From the NCBI GenBank assembly GCA_027314515.1, contig DAHVAR010000082.1:31627-95626 (forward strand): a DNA stretch of 64,000 nucleotides. The letters run 5' to 3'. Below, one piece after another: positions 1 through 8,996 of the stretch. Each line of letters starts with the position of its first letter. Position 1 is the stretch's first letter. The notes beneath the pieces are model-generated. The model saw only the letters and a list, made by a program, of their open reading frames with translations, was not told where the DNA came from and ran no database searches. Both the position numbers and the translations under genes were made by a program. Origin of the DNA: Actinomycetota bacterium (GTDB taxonomy: Bacteria > Actinomycetota > Actinomycetes > Streptosporangiales > Streptosporangiaceae).

Positions 1-783
1 ACGACGGGAGACTTCGCCGGTGCGGACTGGCGGGCGCCGGATCCTGAGCTGCTCGCCCGGCAGCATGACCAGTTCTGCGAGGTGCTGACCGACCTCGGCT
101 GCGAGGTCGAGGTGGCCGCGGTGGCCGACGAGATGGTGGATGCAACCTACGTGCGCGACCCTGGCGTGGTCACCACTCGCGGCGCTGTGCTGTTCCAGAT
201 GACCAAGCCGGCCAGGACCGCGGAGCCGCCGTTGCTCGGCATCGCGCTCGAGGCCGCCGGAGTACCGGTGATAGCGGAGCTGGCAGGACCAGCCAGGGCC
301 GACGGCGGCGACATCATCTGGCTGGACGAAGGCACCCTGCTTGTCGGCCGTAGTTATCGCACCAACGCCGTCGGCGTGCGTCAGTTGCGGGAGATCATGG
401 CCGCGGAGGACGTCGTCGTCAGTTCTGCCCACATGCCGCACGACCGCGGTCCCGATCATGTGCTGCACTTGATGTCGGTCATCTCGCCGGTGGCTGACGA
501 CCTGGCCGTGGTGTACCCGCCGCTGGCCCCGGTTCCGCTGATGGAGGAGCTGACAGCGCGGAGCATACGCGTCATTGCGGTACCGGCCGAGGAGTATCAG
601 ACCATGGCGTGCAACGTGCTAGCTATTCAGCCCGGCGTGGTGGTCATGCTCGACGGCAACCCTCAGACCCGGGCAGCACTGACTAAGGCAGGTTGCGAGG
701 TCCGCGTTTACGACGGCTCTGAGATATCGATCAAGGGCGACGGCGGCCCGACGTGCCTGACCGCGCCCATCCTGCGCGGCTGA
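1..783 (+). CDS. Dimethylarginine dimethylaminohydrolase / amidinotransferase-like protein, 5' end outside window
   Basis: The reading frame is open from the first base, so the gene starts upstream; 260 residues are visible. The fold family (pentein: DDAH, arginine deiminase, amidinotransferase) hydrolyses or transfers guanidino groups through a Cys-His pair. Visible support: GGDIIWLDEGTLLVGRS in the middle (the usual GGD and LVG segments), a His in DHVLHLMSV that fits the catalytic His, and the nucleophile Cys near the C-terminus in GGPTCLTAPI (residue 252 of the visible part). Internal GTG at 82 is in frame but would remove conserved N-terminal sequence. DDAH versus another guanidino hydrolase cannot be settled from sequence alone. 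A likely cytosolic enzyme of methylarginine or arginine breakdown. Confidence 0.8.
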   Translation, partial: TTGDFAGADWRAPDPELLARQHDQFCEVLTDLGCEVEVAAVADEMVDATYVRDPGVVTTRGAVLFQMTKPARTAEPPLLGIALEAAGVPVIAELAGPARADGGDIIWLDEGTLLVGRSYRTNAVGVRQLREIMAAEDVVVSSAHMPHDRGPDHVLHLMSVISPVADDLAVVYPPLAPVPLMEELTARSIRVIAVPAEEYQTMACNVLAIQPGVVVMLDGNPQTRAALTKAGCEVRVYDGSEISIKGDGGPTCLTAPILRG

Positions 784-809
784 GCCTGACGGTCCGCTAG
801 CCTATGGTG

Positions 810-1277
810 CTAGTTCGCCGCCTGACCAGCGACCAGGCTGACCTGCTCCGGGAACGCGGCAGCTAGCTGGTCGAGTTCGGCCCGCCAGAACCGGTGGACG
901 TTGATCCGGCTCCGCTTGCCCGTGCCGGGCAGCGCCACGTAGAACTTGCTCCACACCGCACCGCGCTCGTACCGCTCCGCCGGGAACTCCGAACGCGGGA
1001 ATACGGCGACGATCTCGCCGGGGCGGTTGGTGAACCGGTTGGCCGAGTTCACGATTACCGACGTGCTGGTCAGCGTGAAGAAGTAGAACCGGCGTGTCAG
1101 CGCCACGACCAAGCCGAGGAACGGGACCTGGTCGAACAGCGCGTTCAGCCACGGACTCGGCCCGGTCTCGCCATGAACGGAGGCGATGAAGGTCTCGCCA
1201 GGCGGCGCGCTGGCCGACAGCTTCGCGATGACCTGAGCCTTCTGCGTGGCCCGTCGAATTGCCATCCTGGCTCCCAT
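810..1277 (-). CDS. Hypothetical protein, possible PH-like fold
   Basis: A 155-residue protein that I do not recognise. It has no signal peptide or membrane segment. The middle alternates short hydrophobic beta-like stretches (FYFFTLTSTSVIVNS) with polar turns and ends in an amphipathic helix (HRFWRAELDQLAAAFPEQ), a pattern seen in bacterial PH-like domains; this is inference only. A second ATG at 1265 has a GGAG-type ribosome site just before it and may be the true start. It converges with the upstream gene ending at 783 and is read away from the broken P450 gene. Confidence 0.6.
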   Translation of the reverse strand: MGARMAIRRATQKAQVIAKLSASAPPGETFIASVHGETGPSPWLNALFDQVPFLGLVVALTRRFYFFTLTSTSVIVNSANRFTNRPGEIVAVFPRSEFPAERYERGAVWSKFYVALPGTGKRSRINVHRFWRAELDQLAAAFPEQVSLVAGQAAN

Positions 1278-1416
1278 GTTTGCGCTGATTTATCGCTAAT
1301 GGCGCTGGCTGAAAACTAGCATGTTCCCATCCGGTCGAGTGCTTATCCGGCCAGCGGCCGATGCCGCCGTGCCCGGCGCACCGCGACAGGATTGGCACGC
1401 ACCAAACCGCGACCGC

Positions 1417-2625
1417 CTAGAAGCGGACCGGCATGTGCTTGATGCCGTTGATGAAGTTGGACCGCAGCCTGCTCGGCTCACCGTCGAGCCGGATGCCGGG
1501 CAGGCGCTCAGTCAGCGCTTGCAGCAGCACCCGAAGTTCCAGGGCGGCAAGGTGCCGCCCGAGGCAGAAGTGCGGGCCACCACCCCCGAACCCGATATGC
1601 GGGTTCGGATCGCGACCGACGTCGAACTGATCAGGCTCGGCGAACACTGCCTCGTCCCGGTTTGCTGAGGCATAGAACACCACGACCTTGTCGCCCGCTG
1701 CGATCGGCTGCCCGCCGAGCTCGGTATCCCGCATCGCTGTGCGGCGGAACATGTTCACCGGGCACACGAAGCGGACGATCTCCTCGGCCGCCGTCGGTAT
1801 CAGGCCCGGGTCATCGAGCAGTCGCTGCCACTGCTCGGGGTGCTAGAAGAGCGCGAGCATGCCGCCGGCGGCCGCGTTCCGCGTCGTCTCGTTCCCGGCC
1901 ACGGTCAGCAGCAGGAAGAACAAGTCGAACTCGTCGCTGGTGAGGGCCTCGCCGTTGCTGTCGGGACGCAACAGCCGGGTGATGATGTCGTCGGCCGGCG
2001 CTGCCCGGCGGCGCTCGGCCAGTGCCGCGCCGTAGGCATAGATCTCCGCTGCCGCGTCCTGCTGCGCCTTCGGCCGGATCTGGAACTCCGGGTCCGCGGA
2101 GCCGATCAGCAGGTTCGACAACTCGAAGAGCCGATGTCGGTCTTCGACGGGCGCGCCGACCAGTTCGCAGATCACCCATAGCGGCAGCGGCGCGGCGATC
2201 TCGGTAACGAAATCCGCGCGGCCGGCTTCTCGCACCTCGTCGAGCAGCGCGTGGCAGATCTGCGCGATGTGCTCCTCGAGACGCCCGATCATGCGCGGCG
2301 TGAATCCGCGGTTGACGAACGCGCGCTGCCTGGTGTGCTGCGGCGGGTCCATGTTCAGCATCATCAGGCGCTGCAGTTCGATCTGCGGCTCGGGGATCTC
2401 GCCGAACAAGCACAGCCGCTCGGCCGAGGAGAACAGCTCCGCATGCCGGGACACCCGTGCCACGTCGGCGTGCCTGGTGACCGCCCAGAAGCCGGGCCAG
2501 CCAGGTTCACCACCAATGGCGTGCCAGAACACCGGATCGTGGCCGCGCAGCCAGGCGAACGCCTCATACGGCGGCCCGCCGCGCTGGTAGGCATCTGGGT
2601 CGATGAGATTGATCTCTGGCGCCAT
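1417..2625 (-). pseudogene. Cytochrome P450 (CYP125-like) interrupted by an in-frame TAG
   Basis: The whole 402-codon frame reads as one P450 except for a TAG at codon 261 (plus-strand bases 1843-1845); both halves are in the same frame, so no frameshift is needed. Seen: MLNMDPPQHTRQR, the I-helix AGNETTRN, the K-helix EEIVR just after the stop, the haem loop FGGGGPHFCLGRHLA with Cys354, and the ending NGIKHMPVRF. These segments match my memory of CYP125, the actinobacterial steroid C26/C27 hydroxylase, in which Glu stands at the stop position (AEHPDQW); GAG to TAG is one change. Start ATG at 2625 has a GGAG site upstream. Either a recent pseudogene, a sequencing error, or (unlikely) readthrough. 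Confidence 0.85.
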
Positions 2626-2713
2626 TCGCTCCGCCCTTCGCCGATCCGAATCGCTCGCCGTGCCGCGGGCATTCCGGGCCGAGACGGATTAGCCTGGACC
2701 CGGAGGCTCGCCG

Positions 2714-4375
2714 ATGAACCCACTGTCCCGCATCGCAGGCCTGGCAGTCGACCGGGCGATCGGACTGTCAGGGCCGGCTGAGTCGTTCACCGTGCGGCGC
2801 GACGTCGCGGTGCCGATGCCCGACGGCGTCGTGCTGCTCGGCGACCACTACCGTCCGGCCCGCAACAATGCCCCGATGGCCGTGGTACTGATCAGGTCGC
2901 CGTACGGCCGGGCGGGCGGAGCCGGCCTGGTGTTCGCGGCGCCGCTGGCCCGCCGTGGTTTCCAGGTATTCATCCAGAGCACGCGCGGCACGTTCGGCTC
3001 CGGCGGTCAGTTCCGGCCCTTCGTGCATGAGAAGGCGGACGGGCTGGCAACCCTCGCGTGGCTGCGCGAGCGGCCATGGTGCGACGGCCGGGTGTCCATG
3101 ACCGGCGCTAGCTATCTCGGCCACACGCAGTGGGCCATCGCGCCGTACGCGGAGCCGCCGCTGGAGTCGATCTCGCTGAACATCACCGCGGCGAAGATCA
3201 CCGCTGCGTTCTACGAGCACGGCGCGCCCGGCCTGCGTAACGCGCTGAACTGGACCGGGCAGATCGGCCGCCAGGAGCGCAGTCCGCTCGGCCCGCTGCC
3301 AAATCCCGTGCAGATTGCCCGCATGCGCAAGGCGCTGCGTAAGCTTCCGCTGCAAGCCGCGGATGTCGACGTGGCGGGTGCCCCGGTCGCGTTCTGGCGC
3401 GACTTCGTCGACCATGCTGGCGCCGGTGACGACTTCTGGGCACCGGTAGATCACGATCGCAGTGACCTGGCCAGGCTGCCACCGGTGAGCATGGTGACCG
3501 GATGGTGGGACCTGTTCCTGCCGGAACAGCTACGCGACTACGCGGCGATCCGGGCAGCGGGCGTGACGGCCGCCCTCGTCGTCGGCCCGTGGCTGCACGG
3601 CGAGCCCGGTGAGATACGGGCGATCAGCCAGCAGGATGTCGCCTGGCTCCGCAGGCACCTCGACGGCGGCCCGGCGCCGGCCGGCCCGCCGGTCCGGGCA
3701 TACCTTCAGCAGGCTGGCAGCTGGCTGGAGCTCGACCAGTGGCCGCCGCCCGCGACGGTCCTGACCACCTATTACCTGCGCACGGCCGGCCGGCTGGCGC
3801 CGGAAACCGAGCCGGGTGATCCGATGCCTGCCTGGTTCGTCTACGACCCGGCCGATCCGACGCCGTCGGCCGGCGGTCCGGTGCTGCAGCCGCCGGGCAA
3901 GCAAGTCGACAACGGCCCGGTCGAGTCCCGGTCCGACGTGCTCACCTATACATCCGCCCCGTTCGCGGCCGACCAGGACCTGGTCGGACCGGTAAGGGCG
4001 CGCATCTTCGTGCGTACCCAGACTGAGCATGCTGACCTCTTCGTCCGGTTGTGTGACGTCGATCAGAAGGCCGTCTCGCGCAACATCGTCGACGGGATTC
4101 GCCGCCTCAGCCCGGACACGGTTCCCGCCGCCGACGTGCGGGCGGGACCGGATGGCGTGCTGGCGGTAGACGTCGAGCTCTTCCCGACCGCGTACCGGGT
4201 GCTGGCCGGCCACCGGCTCAGGCTGCAGGTGTGCGGCGGCGCGTTCCCGCGGTATGCCCGCAACTTCGGCATCGCCCAGCCGTTCGGCACCGGGCATGCC
4301 GGGCGCCGGTGCCGGTTCGAGATCTTCGCGGACGCGCAGCGCCCCTCGTGCGTGACGCTGCCCTTCTGGCGGTAG
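2714..4375 (+). CDS. CocE/NonD-family serine hydrolase (peptidase S15-like)
   Basis: A 553-residue alpha/beta hydrolase of the CocE / X-Pro dipeptidyl-peptidase family, which cleaves esters, amides or acyl groups with a Ser-Asp-His triad. Seen: oxyanion-region Tyr in LIRSPYGR, the nucleophile elbow GASYLG with Ser133, a helical cap (residues about 150-280) and a C-terminal jelly-roll beta domain from about residue 340 (DVLTYTSAPFAADQDLVGPVRARIFV). The ATG at 2714 has a GGAGG eight bases upstream. It is divergent from the broken P450 gene with about 90 bp between them, so a shared promoter is possible. A second, diverged member of the family lies at 34696-36384. Substrate unknown. Confidence 0.85.
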   Translation: MNPLSRIAGLAVDRAIGLSGPAESFTVRRDVAVPMPDGVVLLGDHYRPARNNAPMAVVLIRSPYGRAGGAGLVFAAPLARRGFQVFIQSTRGTFGSGGQFRPFVHEKADGLATLAWLRERPWCDGRVSMTGASYLGHTQWAIAPYAEPPLESISLNITAAKITAAFYEHGAPGLRNALNWTGQIGRQERSPLGPLPNPVQIARMRKALRKLPLQAADVDVAGAPVAFWRDFVDHAGAGDDFWAPVDHDRSDLARLPPVSMVTGWWDLFLPEQLRDYAAIRAAGVTAALVVGPWLHGEPGEIRAISQQDVAWLRRHLDGGPAPAGPPVRAYLQQAGSWLELDQWPPPATVLTTYYLRTAGRLAPETEPGDPMPAWFVYDPADPTPSAGGPVLQPPGKQVDNGPVESRSDVLTYTSAPFAADQDLVGPVRARIFVRTQTEHADLFVRLCDVDQKAVSRNIVDGIRRLSPDTVPAADVRAGPDGVLAVDVELFPTAYRVLAGHRLRLQVCGGAFPRYARNFGIAQPFGTGHAGRRCRFEIFADAQRPSCVTLPFWR

Positions 4376-4456
4376 CTCGGCCCGCCTCTGCCAGGCCCAA
4401 AGTCCCGGTCGGTGGCCGCCCTTAGGCCATGGACGGCAGGCGCCAGGGAACGCAAC

Positions 4457-6805
4457 GTGGGTATCGTGAGGATGCCTGCACGGCTGAGCGCATTGACCCG
4501 GAATCCGGCAATGATCCTGCTGGCCGTCACGGTCGCGGGACTGGCGCTCGGCGGTGCACTGCACCTGGCTGGCCAGGCGGCAACTGGCGACGCGAGCTGG
4601 CTCGCCGTGAGCGCCTGCGGGCTGGCGTACGCGTTCTGGACGGTGGTCGGCAGCCTGCGCAGGCGCCGGATCGGGGTTGACATCATCGCCCTGCTGGCGC
4701 TGGCAGGCGCAGTCGCCGTCGGCGAACTGCTGGCCGGCGCGGTCATCAGCGTGATGCTCGCTAGCGGGCGCGCCCTGGAGGGATGGGCAGCGGGACGAGC
4801 CCAGCGCGACCTGACCGCGCTCCTCGAGCGCACGCCGCGGGGCGCCCGCCGGTACCGCGATGGCGCGCTGGAGCAAGTGCCACTGGACGAGATCATCGTC
4901 GGCGACAAGCTGCTGGTGGCCAAGGGTGACCTCGTCCCGGTCGACGGCGTGGTCGCCACCGGGCGCGCGGTGCTGGATGAGTCAGCACTGACAGGCGAGC
5001 CGGTCCCGGTCGAGCGACAGGCAGGCGACCCGGTTCGCAGCGGCGTCGTGAATGCCGGTGCGCCGTTCGACCTGATTGCTACGGTGACGGCGAGCGAGAC
5101 CACCTATGCCGGAATTGTCAGGATGGTTGCGCGAGCGCAGCAAGAGCAGCCGCCATTCGTCCGCATGGCAGATCAGTACGCGATCTGGTTCCTGCTGGTC
5201 AGCCTTGCCGCCGCCGCCCTGGCCTGGGTGCTGGCTGGCGCTGACCGGGCTGTCGCGGTACTTGTCGTCGCCACGCCCTGCCCGCTGATCCTGGCCGCGC
5301 CAGTAGCGCTGGTGTCGGGAATGTCGGCAGCGGCTCGCCGTGGTGTCGTAGTCAAAGGCGGCGGCGTGCTGGAACGGCTCGCCAGGTGCACCACCCTGCT
5401 GCTGGACAAAACGGGAACCCTGACCAGCGGGCAGCCCGCGGTTGCGTCGGTCGTCCTCGCAGGGCGCTATGCCCCGGACCGGCTGCTCGCCCTGGCGGCT
5501 TCGCTGGACCAGGCGTCTGGCCACGTGCTGGCGGCCGCAGTCGTCAAGGCCGCCCGAGATCGCGGGTGCCTGCTGTTCACCCCGGATCAGGTTGACGAGG
5601 CGCCAGGTCTTGGCATCCGCGGCGTAGTCGACGGTCACCAGGTCGCAGTCGGGCAGGCGGAGTGGTGCGGCCTGACCGGCGCAGCCGAGACGCCCGACTG
5701 GGCGAAGACGGCCCGGCGCAGGGCACGCCTGGACGGCGCGCTGACGGTTTTCGTGGCCATCGATGGCACCCCGGCGGGCGTGCTCATCCTGGACGACCCG
5801 GTCCGGCCAGATGCGGGCAGGACGCTGCGGGCGCTGCGAGGCAGCGGCATCCAGCGGATCGTCATGGTAACCGGCGACCGCGGCGAGGTCGCGGAGACGG
5901 TCGGCTCGATCATCGGCGTGGACGCCGTCCTTGCCGAGCGCAGCCCGGCGGAGAAGCTGGACGCGGTGCGGGCAGAGCGGGACCGCGGCTCGGTTCTGAT
6001 GGTGGGAGACGGCATCAACGACGCGCCCGCGCTGGCCCTGGCCGACGTCGGCGTCGCGATGGGAGCGCGCGGCGCCGGCGCCTCGTCCCAGGCCGCCGAC
6101 GCGGTGCTGACCGTCGATCGCCTGGACCGGCTCGGCGAGGTTCTCTCCGTGGCCCGCAGGACTCGCTCGATCGCGCTGCAAAGCGTGCTGGCCGGCATGG
6201 GAATGTCACTGGCGGCCATGGCAGCAGCAGGAGTCGGCCTGCTGCCTGCCGTGTGGGGCGCACTGCTGCAAGAGGGCATCGACGTCGCGGTGATCCTCAA
6301 CGCCCTCCGGGCCTTGCGGCCGCCCGCCGCGGCTGCCCGGCTGCGCGCCGGTGATGCGGAGCTGACCAGGCGTTACGCCGGCGAGCACGCGATGATCAAA
6401 GCTGACCTGGAGGAATTGCGCTCGGCGGCGGACTCGCTCGGCCTCACGCCGCCGGACGCCGCGCTAGCCCGGGTTCAGCACGTCTACCAGCTGCTTGTCA
6501 CACAGGTCATCCCGCACGAAAGCGCGGAAGAGCACGAGCTGTACCCCGCGCTGGTCAGGATGTTCGGGTCGCCAGAAGCCACCGCCACCATGAGCCGCGG
6601 CCACGCGGAAATCGCCCACCAGGTCCGGCGGCTTGGCCAGCTGCTCGATGACATCGGCGCCGGCCCGCCCGACGACGCCGACCTGGCGGATCTGCGTGCC
6701 CTGCTGTACGGCCTGCACGCCATACTCCGCCTGCACACCATGCAGGAAGACGAGAGTTACCTCAGCCTGGCCGACGACACCGGCCGGGCGACGCCTGCGG
6801 CCTAG
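4457..6805 (+). CDS. P1B-5-type metal-transporting ATPase with C-terminal hemerythrin domain
   Basis: A membrane P-type ATPase of about 782 residues. Order: short N-terminus without a metal-binding domain, membrane helices, actuator loop with TGE (about residue 178), the transport helix with TPCPL (about 273-277) in place of CPC, phosphorylation site DKTGT (about 317), hinge GDGIND (about 516), and a last helix with QEGIDVAVILNALR (about 603). TPCP plus QEG-x-D marks subgroup P1B-5, members of which have been tied to iron/nickel transport. Residues about 640-775 form a hemerythrin/HHE domain (EH, HESAEEHELYP, GHAEI, LHAILRLHTMQEDE), suggesting sensing of O2 or iron. GTG 4457 has AGGGAA six bases upstream; in-frame GTG 4412 is an alternative. 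The stop overlaps that of the convergent kinase gene within one CTAG. Confidence 0.9.
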   Translation: MGIVRMPARLSALTRNPAMILLAVTVAGLALGGALHLAGQAATGDASWLAVSACGLAYAFWTVVGSLRRRRIGVDIIALLALAGAVAVGELLAGAVISVMLASGRALEGWAAGRAQRDLTALLERTPRGARRYRDGALEQVPLDEIIVGDKLLVAKGDLVPVDGVVATGRAVLDESALTGEPVPVERQAGDPVRSGVVNAGAPFDLIATVTASETTYAGIVRMVARAQQEQPPFVRMADQYAIWFLLVSLAAAALAWVLAGADRAVAVLVVATPCPLILAAPVALVSGMSAAARRGVVVKGGGVLERLARCTTLLLDKTGTLTSGQPAVASVVLAGRYAPDRLLALAASLDQASGHVLAAAVVKAARDRGCLLFTPDQVDEAPGLGIRGVVDGHQVAVGQAEWCGLTGAAETPDWAKTARRRARLDGALTVFVAIDGTPAGVLILDDPVRPDAGRTLRALRGSGIQRIVMVTGDRGEVAETVGSIIGVDAVLAERSPAEKLDAVRAERDRGSVLMVGDGINDAPALALADVGVAMGARGAGASSQAADAVLTVDRLDRLGEVLSVARRTRSIALQSVLAGMGMSLAAMAAAGVGLLPAVWGALLQEGIDVAVILNALRALRPPAAAARLRAGDAELTRRYAGEHAMIKADLEELRSAADSLGLTPPDAALARVQHVYQLLVTQVIPHESAEEHELYPALVRMFGSPEATATMSRGHAEIAHQVRRLGQLLDDIGAGPPDDADLADLRALLYGLHAILRLHTMQEDESYLSLADDTGRATPAA

Positions 6806-8172
6806 GCCGGTGGCCCCGGCAACCGCGCGCCGGGAAACTGCAGCTGCACCATCGCACCACCCTCGGGCCGGTTGCCGGCCATCGCGGTTCCGCCGTGCGC
6901 CCTGGCGATGGCATCGACGATCGCGAGGCCGAGGCCGGCCCCGCCGTTCGTGCGCGCCCGGCCGTCGTCCGGCCGGCTGAACCGCTCGAATGCATGCGGC
7001 AGGAAGCCGGGCTCAAAGCCGGGTCCGGCATCGGCCACCGTGATCGTGATATCGGAGCCTGTCCCGGCCGCGGAAACGGCAACGTCGCTGCCCGGCGGCG
7101 CGAACCGCAGCGCGTTGTCGATCAGGTTGTCAGCGGCCTGCCTGACGCGGTCCGCGTCGATCAGTGCTGTCAGCCCGTCCGGCACGCTCAGCCGCAGGGT
7201 GACGCCGCGTTCGGCAGCGCGACGGCGAGCCTGTTCGGTGCTGCGGGCGAGCAGGCCGCCGACATCGGCCGGCTCGGCCCTGATCTCCAGCTGCCGTTCG
7301 TCGCTACTGGCCAGGGTGAGCAGGTCATCGGTGATGCGGGCCAGGCGGCCGGCCTCTTCAGCCGCGTTCCCGACCGCTTCGGCAAGCTCGGCGCGGCTGC
7401 GACCAGGCCGAGCGGCGAGTTCCAGCTCTGCTGACAGGACCGCGAACGGGGTTCGCAGCTCATGACTGGCGTCAGCGACCAGCGATCGCTGCCGGGCCAG
7501 CGTGGCGTGCAAGCGTTCGAGCAGGTCGTTCATGGTGCCGGCGAGCGCGGCGATCTCGTCGCGGGTGGCCGGCACCGGCAGCCGCGCCGCAGCGTCCCGC
7601 TCGGACATCGCGGCAGCTTCCCGCCGGAGCCGTTCGACCGGGGCAAGCGCTGCGCGGGCGAGCAGGTAGGCGCCGATACCGAAGGCGACCACGAAGACGG
7701 ACCCGCCGATGGCCAGCCGGGCGACGAGTGCCGAGACCGTGCCGTCTGCCGCCTCGAGCGAGACCGCCGCGGCGGCCGTCCAGCCTGGCCGCCCGGGGAC
7801 GGGCTCGGCCATCACGCGCTGGCTCTCGCCGTCGATCGTCTCAGTCAGGGTGATCCGGCCTTGTCGTGCCTCGCGCTGCTGGCTCGGGGTCAGCAGCGGA
7901 ACGGTGGGGGTGTCAGGCCCGGCCCGGCGCACCCGCCCGGCCGGATCGATCAGCTGGATGAGATAGTCGCCGGGCACTGGCGATGGCGCCGGCCCGGCCG
8001 GGCCAGGCGACGGCAGCAGCCGGCTGGCCTGATTGAGCTGGATCGTCAGCCCTGAGTCGACAGCGGCCACGACAACTCCGTTGAGCTGACTAGCCAGCAG
8101 CCAGCTGCCGAGCACGAAGGCAATGGCAAGCGCCAGCGTGAAGACGGCTGCGACGCGGAGTCGGATCGACAT
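6802..8172 (-). CDS. Two-component sensor histidine kinase (HAMP, HisKA, HATPase)
   Basis: A 456-residue membrane sensor kinase. TM1 spans about residues 8-30, an extracytoplasmic sensor of about 125 residues follows (Pro-rich around 55-70), TM2 lies at about 165-187, then HAMP, a dimerisation helix with the phospho-acceptor His in DASHELRTP (about residue 237), and an ATPase domain with NLIDNALRFA, DAGPGFEP and GGAGLGLAIV. The ATG at 8172 lies seven bases after the response-regulator stop, so the pair is co-transcribed. It is convergent with the P1B-5 ATPase and divergent (through the regulator) from the redox operon, so metal or redox stress is a plausible signal; that is inference. Confidence 0.9.
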   Translation of the reverse strand: MSIRLRVAAVFTLALAIAFVLGSWLLASQLNGVVVAAVDSGLTIQLNQASRLLPSPGPAGPAPSPVPGDYLIQLIDPAGRVRRAGPDTPTVPLLTPSQQREARQGRITLTETIDGESQRVMAEPVPGRPGWTAAAAVSLEAADGTVSALVARLAIGGSVFVVAFGIGAYLLARAALAPVERLRREAAAMSERDAAARLPVPATRDEIAALAGTMNDLLERLHATLARQRSLVADASHELRTPFAVLSAELELAARPGRSRAELAEAVGNAAEEAGRLARITDDLLTLASSDERQLEIRAEPADVGGLLARSTEQARRRAAERGVTLRLSVPDGLTALIDADRVRQAADNLIDNALRFAPPGSDVAVSAAGTGSDITITVADAGPGFEPGFLPHAFERFSRPDDGRARTNGGAGLGLAIVDAIARAHGGTAMAGNRPEGGAMVQLQFPGARLPGPPA

Positions 8173-8179
8173 GGGATCC

Positions 8180-8860
8180 TCAGGCTGGCTCGGGCTGTCG
8201 CAGCCGGTAGCCCATCCCGCGGACCGTCTCGATGTCATGGCGGCCGTATGGCACGTCGACCTTGCGCCGCAGGTACGCCACGTACTGGTCGACTACGTTC
8301 GAGCTGGCGTCGTAGGCGAAATCCCAGACCGCCTCGACTATCTGGGACCTCGTCAGCACGGTGCCGGGGTGGCGCAGGAAGAACTCGAGCAGCGAGAACT
8401 CCTTCGGCGACAGCTGCAGCTCCGCTCGCCCGCGCCAGGCCTGCTTCGTCGCGGGGTCCAGGCTCAGGTCGCCCGCAGCGAGCACAGCAGGCCTGGCCCG
8501 GTCGTCGCGGCGAGCAAGCGCGCGCAGCCGCGCCGCGAGTTCCAGCAGGCTGAACGGCTTAACCAGGTAGTCGTCGGCGCCCGCGTCAAGTCCGCGAACC
8601 CGGTCACCGACGGCGTCCCTGGCCGTCAGCATCAGGACCGGCACCCAGAGGCCCCGGGTTCGCAGCCGGCGGCAGAGCTCAACGCCGTCGAAACCGGGGA
8701 GCATCAGGTCCAGCACGATCGCGGCATAGCCGTTCTCCGTGGCCATCCAGAGCCCGTCGGGCCCGTCTGAGGCCACGTCGACAGCGTGGCCCTCCTCCTC
8801 CAGGCCGCGCTTGATCAGCCGGGCCATCCTGGCTTCGTCCTCGACGACCAGCACGCGCAT
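8180..8860 (-). CDS. OmpR/PhoB-family response regulator
   Basis: 226 residues: a receiver domain with acidic E7/D8, phospho-acceptor Asp51 in VLDLMLPG, and the Lys of LVKPFS near residue 101, followed by a winged-helix DNA-binding domain (LSPKEFSLLEFFLRHPGTVLTRSQIVEAVW, then YLRRKVD and RGMGYRL). It is the first gene of the regulator-kinase operon. The divergent intergenic region just upstream carries a striking symmetric array of 11-bp-phased TGTGAG elements, the kind of spacing used by OmpR-family dimers, so autoregulation and control of the divergent redox operon are likely. Confidence 0.93.
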   Translation of the reverse strand: MRVLVVEDEARMARLIKRGLEEEGHAVDVASDGPDGLWMATENGYAAIVLDLMLPGFDGVELCRRLRTRGLWVPVLMLTARDAVGDRVRGLDAGADDYLVKPFSLLELAARLRALARRDDRARPAVLAAGDLSLDPATKQAWRGRAELQLSPKEFSLLEFFLRHPGTVLTRSQIVEAVWDFAYDASSNVVDQYVAYLRRKVDVPYGRHDIETVRGMGYRLRQPEPA

Positions 8861-8884
8861 ACGTCGAGGCTACGCAGCGTGAGA

Positions 8885-8943
8885 TGTGCTTGTCGTGTGA
8901 GGTCCATGTGAGCCCCTCACACCTGCGCCACACGGTCCTCACA
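8885..8943. promoter_or_regulatory. Symmetric array of six TGTGAG-like half sites, likely response-regulator operator
   Basis: Three elements read on the plus strand at 8885 (TGTGCTT), 8896 (TGTGAGG) and 8907 (TGTGAGC), and three on the minus strand at 8915-8921, 8926-8932 and 8937-8943. All neighbours within each arm are exactly 11 bp apart, and the two arms mirror each other around base 8914. It lies between the response regulator start (8860) and the start of the redox operon (8997). The 11-bp phasing places all elements on one DNA face. Binding by the adjacent regulator is inferred. Confidence 0.7.
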
Positions 8944-8996
8944 CGGCGCCCGCCGCATCGTGGTGATCTGGACACCCTGGCGGAGAGGACAAGGCG

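Noticed and set aside
3530..4876. 448-codon open frame on the minus strand
   Set aside because: Shadow of the CocE and P1B-5 ATPase genes; no family-like segments.
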